DNA from: Manduca sexta
Taxonomy: Eukaryota > Arthropoda > Insecta > Lepidoptera > Sphingidae
Direction of reading: 5' to 3'
Assembly (NCBI RefSeq): GCF_014839805.1
Contig: NC_051124.1
Span: forward strand, 6,138,001 to 6,202,000
DNA: 64,000 nucleotides
The translations under genes were made by a program, and so were the position numbers. Below are positions 28,415 to 40,900 of this stretch, piece by piece (the stretch's first letter is position 1; each line of letters starts with the position of its first letter). Under the pieces are notes generated by a model. The model was not told where the DNA came from. It made no database searches and saw only the letters and a program-made list of their open reading frames with translations.

Positions 28415-28477
28415 AACTCCAAAAGTTATGTATTTGTTTTGATATAGACTCAAAATATAAATATAACTTTTGGAGTT
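28415..28477 (+). repeat. 63-nt imperfect hairpin, pre-miRNA-like
   Basis: The arms form a 28-position stem: 15 perfect pairs from AACTCCAAAAGTTAT, then a mix with two mismatches and two G:U wobbles, then six perfect pairs closing a 7-base loop (TATAGAC). Size and shape fit an insect microRNA precursor, but AT-rich foldbacks are common here and there is no expression evidence. The opposite strand folds equally. Confidence 0.4.
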
Positions 28478-31400
28478 ACTTATACCACTTGTTATGTTGG
28501 TGATATTCGATTATTTTCCCCGAGGACGGTAAAGAAAACGATGTTTCACAGAATCAGTAATATTTGATTAAATCTAAAGTTAGAAGGAGCGCGGTCTTTC
28601 TATTTGTCTTATTCAGTAGTTACGTGATTATCGACAATGTTGTTTCTAATTAAAACTGTAACTAGGTCGACAACTGTGGTTTATAATGAAATTGAACTTA
28701 ATACGGCCAGATTACTTATAATGGTAATAAAGTTGTATTTTGACTTGTTTAAAACAAAAATTTACAAGTTAAGTTATTATAAAAAAAAAAAAAAATTAAA
28801 TACTGGATCTGTTAGAATTGTTAATTCAATACTAGCCACTACTACTAGTCTTTATTAAGACAAATGTAAATACAAACAATAGATCTACTTATTAATCAAA
28901 CAGTCAACGCGGTGGTCATTCAAGACTCTATTTGATTGACGTTACACTCTCATCAGACAGCAAAGTTACTGTCACCTTCAATGAAACGAAACACTGAATT
29001 TCACAAATATGGCGTAGTTCAACCGCCGCGGTTCAAGTCGGTCGAAACTTCGATGATAGCGGGCTTAAACGCGCTCTACCTTGAAATATGAGGGATACCT
29101 GACTGTCGGGTTGAGTGTTTCATTTAAATAACAAGACTGAAATGCTGTTATAACTTCCGCGCACTAATTTTGCGATGTGCTGGATTGTTCGTAATTTGTC
29201 AGTTCATCCATCCATGAAATACATTTGAGGAAATCAAGGATATTTAAATAAAAATATCTTAGTAAATATATGTAAAGGTAAAGATTATAGATATTTATAC
29301 GTCTAGTAAGCAGTACTTTCATAAATACCCACTTACATATAATGATAATATTGGAAAATTTCCTTTCAGAGTCAAATTTAGTACAAAATGTTTTACCTTT
29401 TTTGGTTTGCCATTCTTTCTAAGCAACTTGGCGCAGCAGAGCCCCCTAGTGTCGGGCAGTGGCGCGGGCGGGCGGCGCGCCCAGCACAGCCGCTGCGGAG
29501 ACACCGCCGCCGCCGCCTCGCTGCGAGCCTCTTCCTTATCTTCACACATTACCACTAACTCCTAGCACCCCGCTACACTTACACAACCCGACAAAAATCA
29601 CAACCGGCAAGATATCGATGGTTTACGAGAACCTCTCGCATTGTTTCTCTCCCTAAGCTACGGCGAATCGATAAAACTATTCCCTTGTAACATATTGTAC
29701 AAAATAGCGAACGTTGCTCTTCCTATTTCAGCGATATGTCGTGTACTACAGCTTAAAATCAAGTAAGTTCGATAATTTTGTACTATTTATTTTTTTGTTG
29801 AAACTAATTATATTTTAAAGTGGAAGCTATGTTATTTCTACGACTAGCTGTAACGTCCGATTAAGCATCTGAAACAAAAGAAAAATACTGTTAGATTTTT
29901 TTTTTAATGTATCCTAATATTTTAGTACTTACCTAATGGTATCAAGATTCATAACTTAATTTATTTAATTATAATGAGGAGAGTTATGCATCAATATGCA
30001 CATGAGAAAAATTCTCATTATTTACATCTTGTTATTATGCAACAATAAGTAGACAAAGAGATTTTCAAACACGAAAACTTTCTTGCTCTCTCTTTGCTTA
30101 AAGCAGATTATCTGTGGCTTAATATTATGTCGGTCTAAAAATATAAATACAACATTACGATTCTCTATCTATTCTCAACTCGCGTCTATGTTGAATAAAA
30201 TAAAATAAAAAATAATTCAAATGAAATCTACTGCATCAATCAATTAATACAATACTTTTCAATCCATCGCTCAGAGTGCCAAGAATAGCAGAAATGAGCG
30301 CAGTTTCGGCGAACAATATCCAACTTTGTAACTTCGTAAGTAAAGTCTTTTGTTACAATGCTCGGCTCGAAACGAACTTAGACTAATTTCCATGTAATTT
30401 GTGTTCTTACTCAGGATTTAGCAGGGAGTCGTAAAGTAAAAATGTTACTTGTAGACCGCACCGCCGCCCTGATGAATATTAAACACAACACGACTAATGA
30501 ATGCGCCAACTTGCTCGACATAATTACAGAAAACTCATTGAATTCTTTGACAAACTTCTACTGACACTTGTTAAAATTCCTGCTTACTGGTTTGTACTAA
30601 ATCGACGCTGACGTTAGAGATCGTTCCCATTATTTCGTTTTATATTTCAAGGAATTATTAACTGCTTTATGGGAATTTAAAAAGGAGTAAAAAGCCTATT
30701 TAAAATTATACTAATTTATTATTTTAGAAAAGCAAAAATAACAGAATTAGGCTAAAAGGTAATAAAAAGTTTGTTGATTAAATATAATTGTTGATCATTA
30801 AGCATCCTATAAACATCCATTCATAACCCAAAGAAATTGATAAAATCATTTTTAAAGTATCTAAGTTATCTAGACACCTAGAAACTTAAAAAAACAGCAG
30901 CCACTTCTCACGCGAACTGCATACGCAAGTGTCAAATGCAAAGAGACAATGCGAGATCCTAGACGTGGCACCTGCCGTCAAAAGCTTCATTACAAACAAG
31001 TAAATACCCACACTTTCCGCCGCAGCTCTGGATTCATTCCAAGAGTTAATGTCCCATTCTGTTTGTCTTTCGAGGCAATAAAATTACTTTTATGCAAATC
31101 ATACGAATTCTATACATTTTTGATGAGCCAACCACCGACGCATTCGCTGTGTTTAATTAATATATTTTTTCATCAAAACTTTGAAATATTCAAACTTAAC
31201 TGTTTTAATAAGTTTTCCGATCTATATCTTTATAATGAGTTTTGTTTTGGAATATTTTTCCGTCGCGACAACTATATAAAATGTGTAAAAATCGATTGTA
31301 AACAGTTAAATTACTGCACAAATAAACCTTTTTAATAAAGTATTTCCGAGGGCTACCAATAGGAAAACTTAGTCGTTAATTCTTGTGAAGAGATTAAAAT

Positions 31401-33330
31401 ATAATAAATGTAGTTGTTTACAGGTTGTCAGACTGCATACAGTTAATTATCATGTGTGTAACACTTAATAAAACATGAATTATAATTGTTTCATATGAAG
31501 TTAAATGGCTTTCAACGGGTAATGATAAACAAAACTTCAATGGAGGTTACTTCAGTGTCTTTCTTTTTGTTTGTTCTAAGATAAACGGAACAAGATTTGA
31601 ATAATGAAATTGATTTGATAACATATATTATTTGAAACCTTCTGAATATTGTAGTTCAGTTTTTAATAATCACAATCTAGATTTGGATTCTCTTCACTAC
31701 GTACGCTTTGTTCACCTCGTTTAAGATACCATGTTTGTATGATAACTGAATGACAAATGTCAAAGATTATAGCATTTAATAAACATTAAACAGATTTTAA
31801 TAGTAGAAATGTAACTCTTCAACTTATTACTAGTTATTTCTAGTAGAATATTTGTTTTTTAATAAATATCAGTGAGACGGTTTATTTGTTATAATCAAAG
31901 TTTCGTTTGTTTATTTCGTTTTACTGGGTATTACTAAAGTTATGTTGAACTTCTATTCGTTATCACCGCGCTAGAAGTAATTTTGATAATACACAGTTTT
32001 TATAAGAAACTTAAAAATCTCAATGTAGAGAGCGAACTTAGTGTTGATAGTGGACCCTGGGCCCATTTCTCACGAGAAGCAAGCCGTTGTGCGAGTTTTC
32101 CCGATAAGATTACATTTTTTTTCGGAAGATTGGGGTTTTCCTTTATATACTTTAGGCTAGCCATGATAAAATTGAAATACCTACAATGAACGTTAAATTC
32201 GTGATGCTTAGCTACCTCGGCACGTATAGGTGCCTGTATTATTAGAGGGAACTATAAAAACAAATATCAAAGTAAAAATATGAAAAACTCAAAAAACGAA
32301 CAAAAAGGCAGTGAAAGCAGTCTAAAAAGTATTTTATGAATTCACCCTCATTAATAAGTGCAAATAAGCGCAAAAAAGGAGTCGACACTAGACGGGTTTG
32401 TTGACATGCAAGCGATAAGCAACGACTTTTCCCCTTTGCGCGACTTCGTCTCGGCGTCAACTGCGTATAAACTGCTTTATAATAAAATCAAGCGCGTTTC
32501 ACTCAAAAACGATAAGTGCACTTGTCTCCTCTTTAACAACGCGGAAATGAAAGTCTAAAAGGGAAATTAGTTATCCACATAGTTAAAGGCATTTGCAAAA
32601 ACATTTTGCTTCATCATAAAACTCACATGCATCTGAGAGTACGCTATGGTGTTGACAAAGTAAATAAAAAAGTTAGTCACATTAACTCGACGTTAGCAGT
32701 ATCTGGAAATGCGCTTTATGTGCACTAGTTAAAAGGAATGCTAGCTACTACTTTGTTTAAAATTAAAGTACTATTCCCTGACTGAATACAGAAGCAAATA
32801 GGATAAAATAATAGGGAGAATAAATATAAAATTAAATCATCATTGGCACGAAGCGAAAAGTCAGACAAGTTTACCAATTAGGTAGTTACTAGTTACGTAA
32901 TCCTCGCCGTAATTGGCAAAGTTTTTCTATTCCAATAACCTTGCACAAACTATAGCAACATAATCATTTCTACTGAAACTATATAAAAGTTGTCTTCATA
33001 GATCTTATTAATATAGTTTCATTATCTATAGTATACATTTAAATAAATTCACATTTAACATGATTTTCCTAGAATCCCTGATGACAATATTAATCCATTA
33101 CGAAACCAAAATAAAAGATGAGAAGATGCCTATCTTAACTTATCAAACGATATCTGATGGAATATTTTATGATTTTTATTTCATAGCCACCGAATTGTAA
33201 ACATCATTTCATGATCACCCACAAAATAAAAAAAAATGTAAAATAAAATTTGGGGATGAGAAATACTTTTTAATTAAGCTATCAGCAATATCAACATGGA
33301 AATAATATGAAAAATTACAACAATCCTTAC
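28478..33330. other. Mostly unassigned DNA
   Basis: Apart from the candidate exon at 29397-29549, I see only AT-rich sequence with a CG-enriched spot at 28970-29060. If the 33465 promoter is real, this is intron on the minus strand. Confidence 0.45.
29397..29549 (-). CDS. Candidate 5' coding exon, minus strand (partial, unknown)
   Basis: A GC-rich island carries an open stretch of 51 codons from ATG (MCEDKEEARSEAAAAVSPQR...) to ...LLRKNGKPKK, which ends at a GTAAAA donor in phase 0. The peptide is acidic, then Ala/Pro/Arg-rich, then lysine-rich, and I recognise no domain. Possible acceptors upstream (GTGTAG, GTGCTAG near 29560-29575) would let it be exon 2 of a transcript starting at the 33465 promoter. 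Alternatively it is a CpG-island first exon, or translation starts at the internal ATG at the end (MANQK, well placed). A CTCF-like motif lies inside it. Confidence 0.3.
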
Positions 33331-33496
33331 CCAAAGCACGATAACTAACTATCTTCGCCAACCACAAGTGAAGGAAACTCGTCAGAATATTTCCGTAAAG
33401 TTCGTTGTAAAGTTTTCAGCAGCGCGGACGACGAGACGTGCCACCCCGAGCGTCGGAGCCGCTCTGAGCTACCCCGTGTGTGCATGACGCCTTATA
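33331..33496 (-). promoter_or_regulatory. TATA-Inr promoter with non-coding first exon and splice donor
   Basis: Read on the minus strand, TATAAGG starts at 33496 and a TCAGAG initiator has its A at 33465, exactly 31 bases downstream, the classic arthropod spacing. From 33465 to 33331 there is no ATG, so it behaves like a 5' UTR exon; it is CpG-rich at first. It ends at CTTTGG followed by GTAAGG, a good splice donor. Downstream minus-strand exons are not securely found; the candidate coding exon at 29549-29397 lies in the right direction. Strong as a motif arrangement, unproven as a gene. Confidence 0.45.
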
Positions 33497-34574
33497 TGCG
33501 GGTATTGGGCAGGTTTCCGCCCGCCTCTACTCGCCCTAACACTGATCATTGATATTCGAGGTGAGATTTCAGAGCTGGTTATGCCTCGTCGTTTACTGTT
33601 TTCCGTGAATGTAAACAGCTGAGGACTTGAATTGGTTATAAATAGGATTGAACAGACTTATTATTTATTTAGTTATTTCATTTTCAAATTATAAATAGTC
33701 ACACAGAGCTACAGAGTACAGATCTATGAGTTGATTAAAAGTAAAGAGCAATAAAAATTTTATGTATTGTAATTTTCTATATTTTATTGTATCGGAGATG
33801 AAATTTTCTGGAAACGCTTTCAATATAACACATATTTTTTACAATAAAATATACATTTTATACAATTTATTTCTGAACTGATATCAGAAAATACGGTATA
33901 AAGAGTACCAATAATAAAGTTTAAGTTTAATGCCTGTCAAGTTAATAAGTGATAGTTACAATAAGTATTAACTTATAAAATAAATATGGGTTCCATACCG
34001 TCACTGCTAAGTGATATAAGATTACGGAAAAACAGAAAGCAAAAGTAACAAAAGCGAGGGAAATGTGACACGTCTTTATTGACAGAGCACAGTCGCTGCT
34101 CTATATTAATATAATGTTAGTTGTATAGTAATAGTTTTATATCAAACTTTCAACAAGATTAATATAGGTAATGAAAATGTACTGGATGTAATACAAACGA
34201 TACAAATATAAATTTATCAAATAAAATTTGACGTCACAGTATACTCTCTATTAAGCAACAAAAGTTTATATAATATCATAAAGTAACAAAAACAACAAGT
34301 TACACTATATTGAAACATTTTAAATACTTAAAATAGAAATCGCAGTTGCGTGGGACTAGCACAAACCGACGAATAAGTTAGTATAAATAAACGTCAACAC
34401 AACTTACCTTAGCTTCCTCACGCTTACTGTCTGAAATCACATCATGTTTGTCAAATTTGGAACTTTACCGAGTACTAATCACGAATACAAATATTATAAA
34501 CATAAATCACACAAATAATGTTAACCAATTGAGCTTTGTTTACACGAATCTTTGCTAAATAAGATATAATAACA

Positions 34575-34690
34575 TGGTGTTGTGCTTGGGCGGGCTCGCA
34601 GCGCCAACTAGCGGCGGCGCGCGAATCTACGGCTGGGGCGGCGGCGACTGGGGGTCGCGAGGGTGCCAGCCGTCGGCTTTTTCCATCTCG
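34575..34690. promoter_or_regulatory. CpG island with CTCF-like motif
   Basis: About 115 bases of very high GC. The minus strand at 34614-34600 reads CCGCTAGTTGGCGCT, agreeing with 13 of 15 positions of the CTCF core CCASYAGRKGGCRSY. On the minus strand a short ORF from ATG GAA AAA GCC also crosses it. An insulator or promoter role is inferred. Confidence 0.3.
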
Positions 34691-34811
34691 TTCGCACACA
34701 CTATACCTTAATTGACACAATTCCCTTTCGCGTTACGCAAAAACGACGCTTTTATCAATGACATAGGAGATATAATATTAGTAACTAGGTTGGGCGCGCG
34801 GCATCTCTTAC

Positions 34812-34859
34812 CCCTCGCAGGCTGCGCGTAGTGGCCTTGAGTGGGCCTGATGTTTTCAT
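34812..34859 (-). CDS. Candidate first coding exon, minus strand (partial gene)
   Basis: A CpG-rich segment has an ATG followed by 16 open codons (MKTSGPLKATTRSLRG) ending exactly at a GTAAGAG donor, so the intron would be phase 0. The peptide is basic and not recognised. It lies 1.3 kb upstream of the TATA-Inr promoter at 33.5 kb on the same strand and could be an alternative first exon of the same unknown gene. Evidence is limited to the start, the donor and base composition. Confidence 0.3.
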
Positions 34860-36811
34860 CCCGTGTGCGTAATAAACCGTTTAGAGAGGGAGCACAAGTG
34901 ACTTTAGCTGAAGGATTTATGGAGGAATCTCTAAAATTAATTCGGCTCATTGTGCTTTTAATCTTTAAGCGGAATAATATAAAAGCAAATATAAAAATGT
35001 ATTGCGAGAACTTTTGAAATAGACTTTGACAACAGTTAGTTAGATTACCTGGACGTGTGGTATCGAATTTATTATTATTTATTACCTAGCGAAAAAGGGA
35101 ATATTTATGTCTGTAATAAGTAAATATAAGCTGTCGCCCGCGAATACACTCGCGTAGTCTTTCTCAGTATATTCCTAAACACCCAAAATAAATTATATTC
35201 TGAGACATACAGCAAAAGTATAGTTTGGTTCGAGGGGTAAAAATTGAATCGTTTCAAAAGACTCAGAGATTATGCACTAAAAATATACCTAAACAGTTTG
35301 TCTATTTTATGAGTATACCTCCCTTATGTATGTACCTAGAACCAACCAAATTGTATTTACACATCTAAGAATTATTTTGGTAACATTTTATGGAGATTTA
35401 AGTTTTATTACAAAACTTTTAGATATCTACGAGAACCTGGGTAAGGGGTAACGGAGGGCATGGCTTGCATAAAAAAAAGTATTTAATTCCATGATAAATC
35501 AGCCAAATTTTGTATTCCTAGCATCAGTCGTACCTCAATTCTATGTACAAATATTTTTTTTTATTATCATAGTTAACCTATACCTATTACTTACCGCCAT
35601 TTTCAATAATCGAGCCCAATCGCTTTTTTTATCTATCTCAAAAATTTACTACCAGAGCTAAGTATTTTTTGAGATGCTTACATATGAGTAATTATTGGTT
35701 TATTCTCGGAATGGGATTGAAGATTGAGATAAGGATCGTTTATTGAAAACGGCTGTTACTCAGTATGTATCTGCATAGAGTTTAACTTCAGTATCCTTTC
35801 TTGTTCACTTATTGAATGTTTTATAGCCTATAACTCGAGGATATGCAACGCATATTTAAAACGCTGTTTTAACATATTTTAATATTTTTTTTGGTAGTGC
35901 TTAATGGAGTAGGTAGTAGGAAGGTAGTGTTATGTATTGTAAAAAAAAATTAAAGTAAACACCCTACCGAGTTCACTATGGAAAAATATCTGTGGCAAAT
36001 TAAAAGCTGTTCTATATAAAAAAAAGTGTACCGAAGGATAAAATCAATGTTAACGCAAATTCGTCAACGGCACCAAATGGTCTGAAAAGATTTCTAAAGA
36101 AATAAATTACGATAAATTTCAATAAGTTAGATACATAAATCGCAAACAATAAATTTCTTACACATTAGTAGTAAGTAACTAGAAAGGCTTTGTTCAACAG
36201 CGGAACCCAAATTAAGTATCTATTGCTATCAAAAATTGGCGCTAAGTTCCAACTCCTGTCAGTCAGTTGACAAATTGAGATAAGTACCTACTTTTGAACC
36301 TACAAATAAATATAAAGTGAAAAACTTCACATGTTTCTAGTAGACCAACTAGAAATATTTAATTGTATTGAAATAAGTATTAAAATAGGTTACTTGGTAA
36401 ATAAAAGTAAATTTCAACAATAAGCAATATTTTTGAATGTGCATATTATGTATTATATTGCCTTTTTTAATACAAAATTGCATACATATTTTTAGGATTT
36501 CAATAGTACGTATGTTACGGGCAATCTGTATAATCCGATATTCTGTAAAATGCCTAGGCAATGCATAGTATGTCTACAGGGTCCAGGCAATATATTATAT
36601 AATGGTGATACTTCGGATTTTGTCTGCAGGAACTGCAGGAAGCAAAAGGCCTGCACATAAAGCCCTGTATGCCTAAGGCTTTTTCTAGTATAGGCGCCGA
36701 AGATACGCATATGGTAGTATGAAATATTAATTTATACTTTGCCTGGGCATTTTATACAATACCGAAAACAATCCGATGTATAATTATGAGATATGATAGG
36801 TGTTATATATA
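34860..36811. other. No gene seen
   Basis: AT-rich, with no splice-bounded open frame, repeat terminus or RNA gene that I recognise. Confidence 0.5.
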
Positions 36812-36895
36812 CTAGCTTTCGCTCGTGCCTCTGTCCGAAGTCTCCTATTCCGGTCTCATGGTGCACTTTTCAGGGAAACGAACTGAAATTTATTT
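36812..36895 (-). mobile_element. Helitron 3'-end fragment
   Basis: On the minus strand it reads GGCACGAGCGAAAGCTAGT, the CTAG-T terminus and eroded hairpin of the lepidopteran Helitrons seen at 25295 and 45398. Its 5' part is not recognisable. Confidence 0.4.
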
Positions 36896-37904
36896 AGTGT
36901 TGGTATTGTTTGGTAAGATTATACGTTAATTTCTTACAAAAACATCTTTTCAAACATACGCCTTTCAATAATTTAGTTCAGCTATATAACAGGATATTTT
37001 CTTTAGCATAATATTATTTTGTTATGTCTATTTTTCGAATAAAAAAAATTACACAAGGTTTATTTTATTACCAGGTCAGAACCTCACGGCATCCAGCCTT
37101 GTAGGTATGTCGCCACCAGAGCAGTAAGACGGTTTAATTGAAGACTTTAAAAATGAACATCATTTTGATGTCGACAAAACTTACGATATCTATGTTTACT
37201 ACCTAATAAATTTGTTCATTTTCGTTCCTAATTTTACTTAAAAATTACGTAGCGTTACTAATGAGTTTGATATTAAGTATTAAACTTTGTTGGACCGTGA
37301 TAAAATATTATATTAATAAATATTTTGATTATTGTCTATTAATGTTATACGGTTTAATTAGTATTATAAGTGTGATTCAACTTGAGTGAATACGATCAAT
37401 ATCTATAATTAATTATGTACACATATTCATCGGAATCGTAACCTAATCAATAGGGACACGATAAATTAATATGATTTCGTAGATCTACGTCAATAGTATT
37501 GACATAACAAAAAAATATTGACTCAATACTTCTTTTGATAAGATAAGACTAAATTCCATAAACGAATAAATTTCGTATCTAACCGTTTGAAAATTGCTTA
37601 CTTCAGCCCATATAAAATAAAGGCTAATAAAAAACAAGAGTAATAATAAATATATAATTCAATTTAAAAAATAAAATATGTCCTTGTTTTTATTGGGAAT
37701 AACTTAATCTCCTTATGACTATTTATGGTAACAAAAATCGTAGTTACAATACAGCAGTGTACTTTTAAGTACATGTCCTTGTGGTGCCTAAATACCTACG
37801 GAAATTACATGAGGGATAACATACTTGTACTTGTAATCAACATTAAATGTTAAGCCTTAATAAATAATATATTTTCTAAAAAGTTTGTGATTAGAAAAAT
37901 ATTT

Positions 37905-37910
37905 TTTATT
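37905..37910 (-). terminator. Glutaredoxin poly(A) signal AATAAA
   Basis: A canonical AATAAA on the minus strand begins only five bases after the glutaredoxin stop codon, implying a 3' UTR of a few tens of bases. The surrounding DNA is AT-rich, so the hexamer could occur by chance, and no cleavage site is visible. Confidence 0.5.
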
Positions 37911-37915
37911 CATGA

Positions 37916-40900
37916 TTAACCAATAAGCATAGGTTCAAGCTTTCCAGATGAATATAAGGCTTTGACATCGGAACCACCTCCAACGCAGTTACCATTTATA
38001 AATACTTGTGGCACCTGTAACAAAAATTAATTCTAATTAAAGCATTTGTTTATAATATTTGTATATTGATGATACTTATGAATCATTTTAATGTTCTATT
38101 ACTCATTATTATATCAAAACCTTGAGCCACATATTATGATAAATCTTTAGATTTTTTAAACATCTGAAATATCTAGAAATCTATACTCTACAGTCTATTC
38201 TATTATATACAGCTGAACTTTGTGAACGCGTAGATCTCAGGAGCTATTGGATCGAATCTAAAAAAACTTAATGTTGGATAGCCAGCCCATTTATCGAGGA
38301 AGGTTAAATGCTATATAACATCATGCTATGTCCAATAAGAGCAGAGCATTAATAAAAAATGTTGCAAAAATGGTGAAACTTTACTCCGTTTTAAAACATA
38401 TGTTGCGTGGGCTTTCTAAACGGTAAAAGTTATGCAACAGGTTTGACAGAATTGTTCCTTTTAAAAAGTTCTAAAAAATATATTATAATACAAAATTCTG
38501 TCTGCCTGTCTGGACGCGATAAACTTAAAAAGTACATAACGGATTTAGATGAAATTTGGTTTGAAGATAGTTTGAGATCCAGGAAAATACAAAAGCTAAT
38601 TTCTATCTCATCTAAAAAGCGGCGATAGTCTGGTTGGGTGTGGAACGGACTGCCAAGATGAATGTCCGCAGGTTCAAATGCCAAGGGCACACACCTCTGA
38701 CTTTTCTAAAACCATGTATGTATTCTTTGTGAATTTATCGTTCGCTTTAACTGTGAAGGTAAACATCGTGAGGAAACCTGCACATGTGAGAAGTTCTCTA
38801 TAGGAATTTCGAAGGTGTGTGGAGTCTACCAATCTGCACTAGGCCAGTGTGGTGGACTAAGGCCTAATCCCTCTCAGTAGTAGAGGAGGCCCGTCTCAGC
38901 AGTAGGCAAGTATATAATACAGGGCTGATAATATTATATTATTAATTTCTATCTCGGCAAAATGTAAAGGGGAACTTTTATCCCGGAAAACTCTTTCCGG
39001 TGGACGAAGGCGCGAGAAAATTTTAAAATAAAATGGTAAAATAGTATCTAAAAGTGAGTTTGATATAAATTAAGCTTTCAAAACTATTGTGCAAGATATA
39101 ATGTACCAGTAGTACATTGTTACTTTACTTACTCATTTCAAATATTACTAAGCTATACTATCTAAAGATAAAATATTACATATCCTATATAATATACACT
39201 CACAGTTCTAAATCCTGTTATTTGAGCCAAATTGTCTTGAATAGCGTCGCCATCATCACGCTCGTTTAACTCATAAACCTTTATTGGTTGCTTCACTTTT
39301 GAGAACACCTGAAATTCACCATTATAAGCATAAATAATTGAATTTTCTGGCTCTCAATTTTCAAGTATTGAGTGTACCAGCTTCACTCTGCCTGCCTAGT
39401 GACTAACAATTTTAAGATATAGACATGATCTCATTCCATATTAAATTTTGTCAATAAGACAAAAATATATGAGTAAAATATTACTCAAATCTATTTATGG
39501 TTTTTTTGTTTTAAAATTATAGTGACATATTATTTTCATTTTTATTTTAGCCATCCTCAGAATTTAAATAAATTTCCCAGTAAAATAATGTAGTTCAAGT
39601 GATATCATCATTTGTAACTTCCCATTATGAAATCAACAAACCACACACAAAAATAAAAATGAAGTAACCACAGATAAAACCGTGGTCAAATACTAAACGG
39701 AACCATGGAAAATTTTATACAGTAGAAACCAAAAATAATCACTTTGGTTATAATGACTACATGGCCAGGTCCCGGCAAATCATGGGCAAATAAAAAGGGT
39801 ATATATAATTTATAACAACTATCAGATATATTGTCTAGAAATGGTGGTCCCTATAATGTCTTTATAACTAGTTTTCATTATAAATATACTTTTATTTACA
39901 TTTGCACAACTGGTTCTTTTTCTGCTTAAGTAGGATTAGGCAATGTGTAGCTGGATCCCCCAATGTTATCTCATCTGTCTGTCATCGGATAACTTATCTT
40001 AATACTGGCTTTTCTTAAAGGATACATAGAGATGATCAGATTTGGTCTTCCAGATACCCGTATGAACAATCCCCAATAACAAGAACTCATCTACAAATGC
40101 TCTAGCCTCCAGTATGAAGGTTTTAAGTTAAGTGAATATATCAATTACTCATTTCAAAACGATTGAAAAAAAAATATATATTCTGCAGTTAGTAATTGAT
40201 ATTTATATTTTCACCTAACTTAAAACCTTCATAGTGCAACTAGAGCATTTTGCAGATGAGATTTTGTTCTTGGGGACTGTAGATATATTCCAGATAACCA
40301 TATTACCAATGGATATTCTATCCGTAGAAAAAAAAACAGACAGAAACAAACAGTTGGCAAAAACTTATCTAATGCTAGGTATAGCCATTAAATACTACCA
40401 AGCCATGGAATATAAATTAATTATTATTATTATTATTATGAATCATCAATGCTATTTAAACATATCTAACATTGAAAAATCTCACTACAATACAATGTTT
40501 AGATGTGATGTGTGGCTCCAGCGATGACTCATATGATTTTGCCAAAATCAAAGTAGGTAAAGTCATGGTAAAATTTTGATATGTCTAATAATGTCTGTGA
40601 CTGTTGAGTGGTGAAAAAAGCAATGACATTACAAAATAGTCATAACATTATGCATAAATTCCACAATAAACTCTAAATGAGAATATTATAAATATATAAA
40701 ATTATTAAAAAAAGCCCAAATATAAGATAATAAATTTGTACAAATCAGAGACAAAGAGAATATAAAACTTAATATCGGAAATCATATCTAACTATTATAA
40801 ATTTTTAATAAAGCGGCGATAGCCTAGTTGGGTGTGGAACGGACTGCAGAGACGAATGTCCGCAGGTTCAAATCCCAAGGGCACACACCTCTGACTTTTC

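Noticed and set aside
30949..31335. 128-codon open frame, plus strand
   Set aside because: No domain or splice context; amino-acid makeup (Phe, Asn, Lys, Cys) follows base composition.
40820..40875. tRNA-like A and B boxes as a tRNA gene
   Set aside because: There is no acceptor stem or full cloverleaf, and the sequence continues as SINE body; it recurs in other copies.
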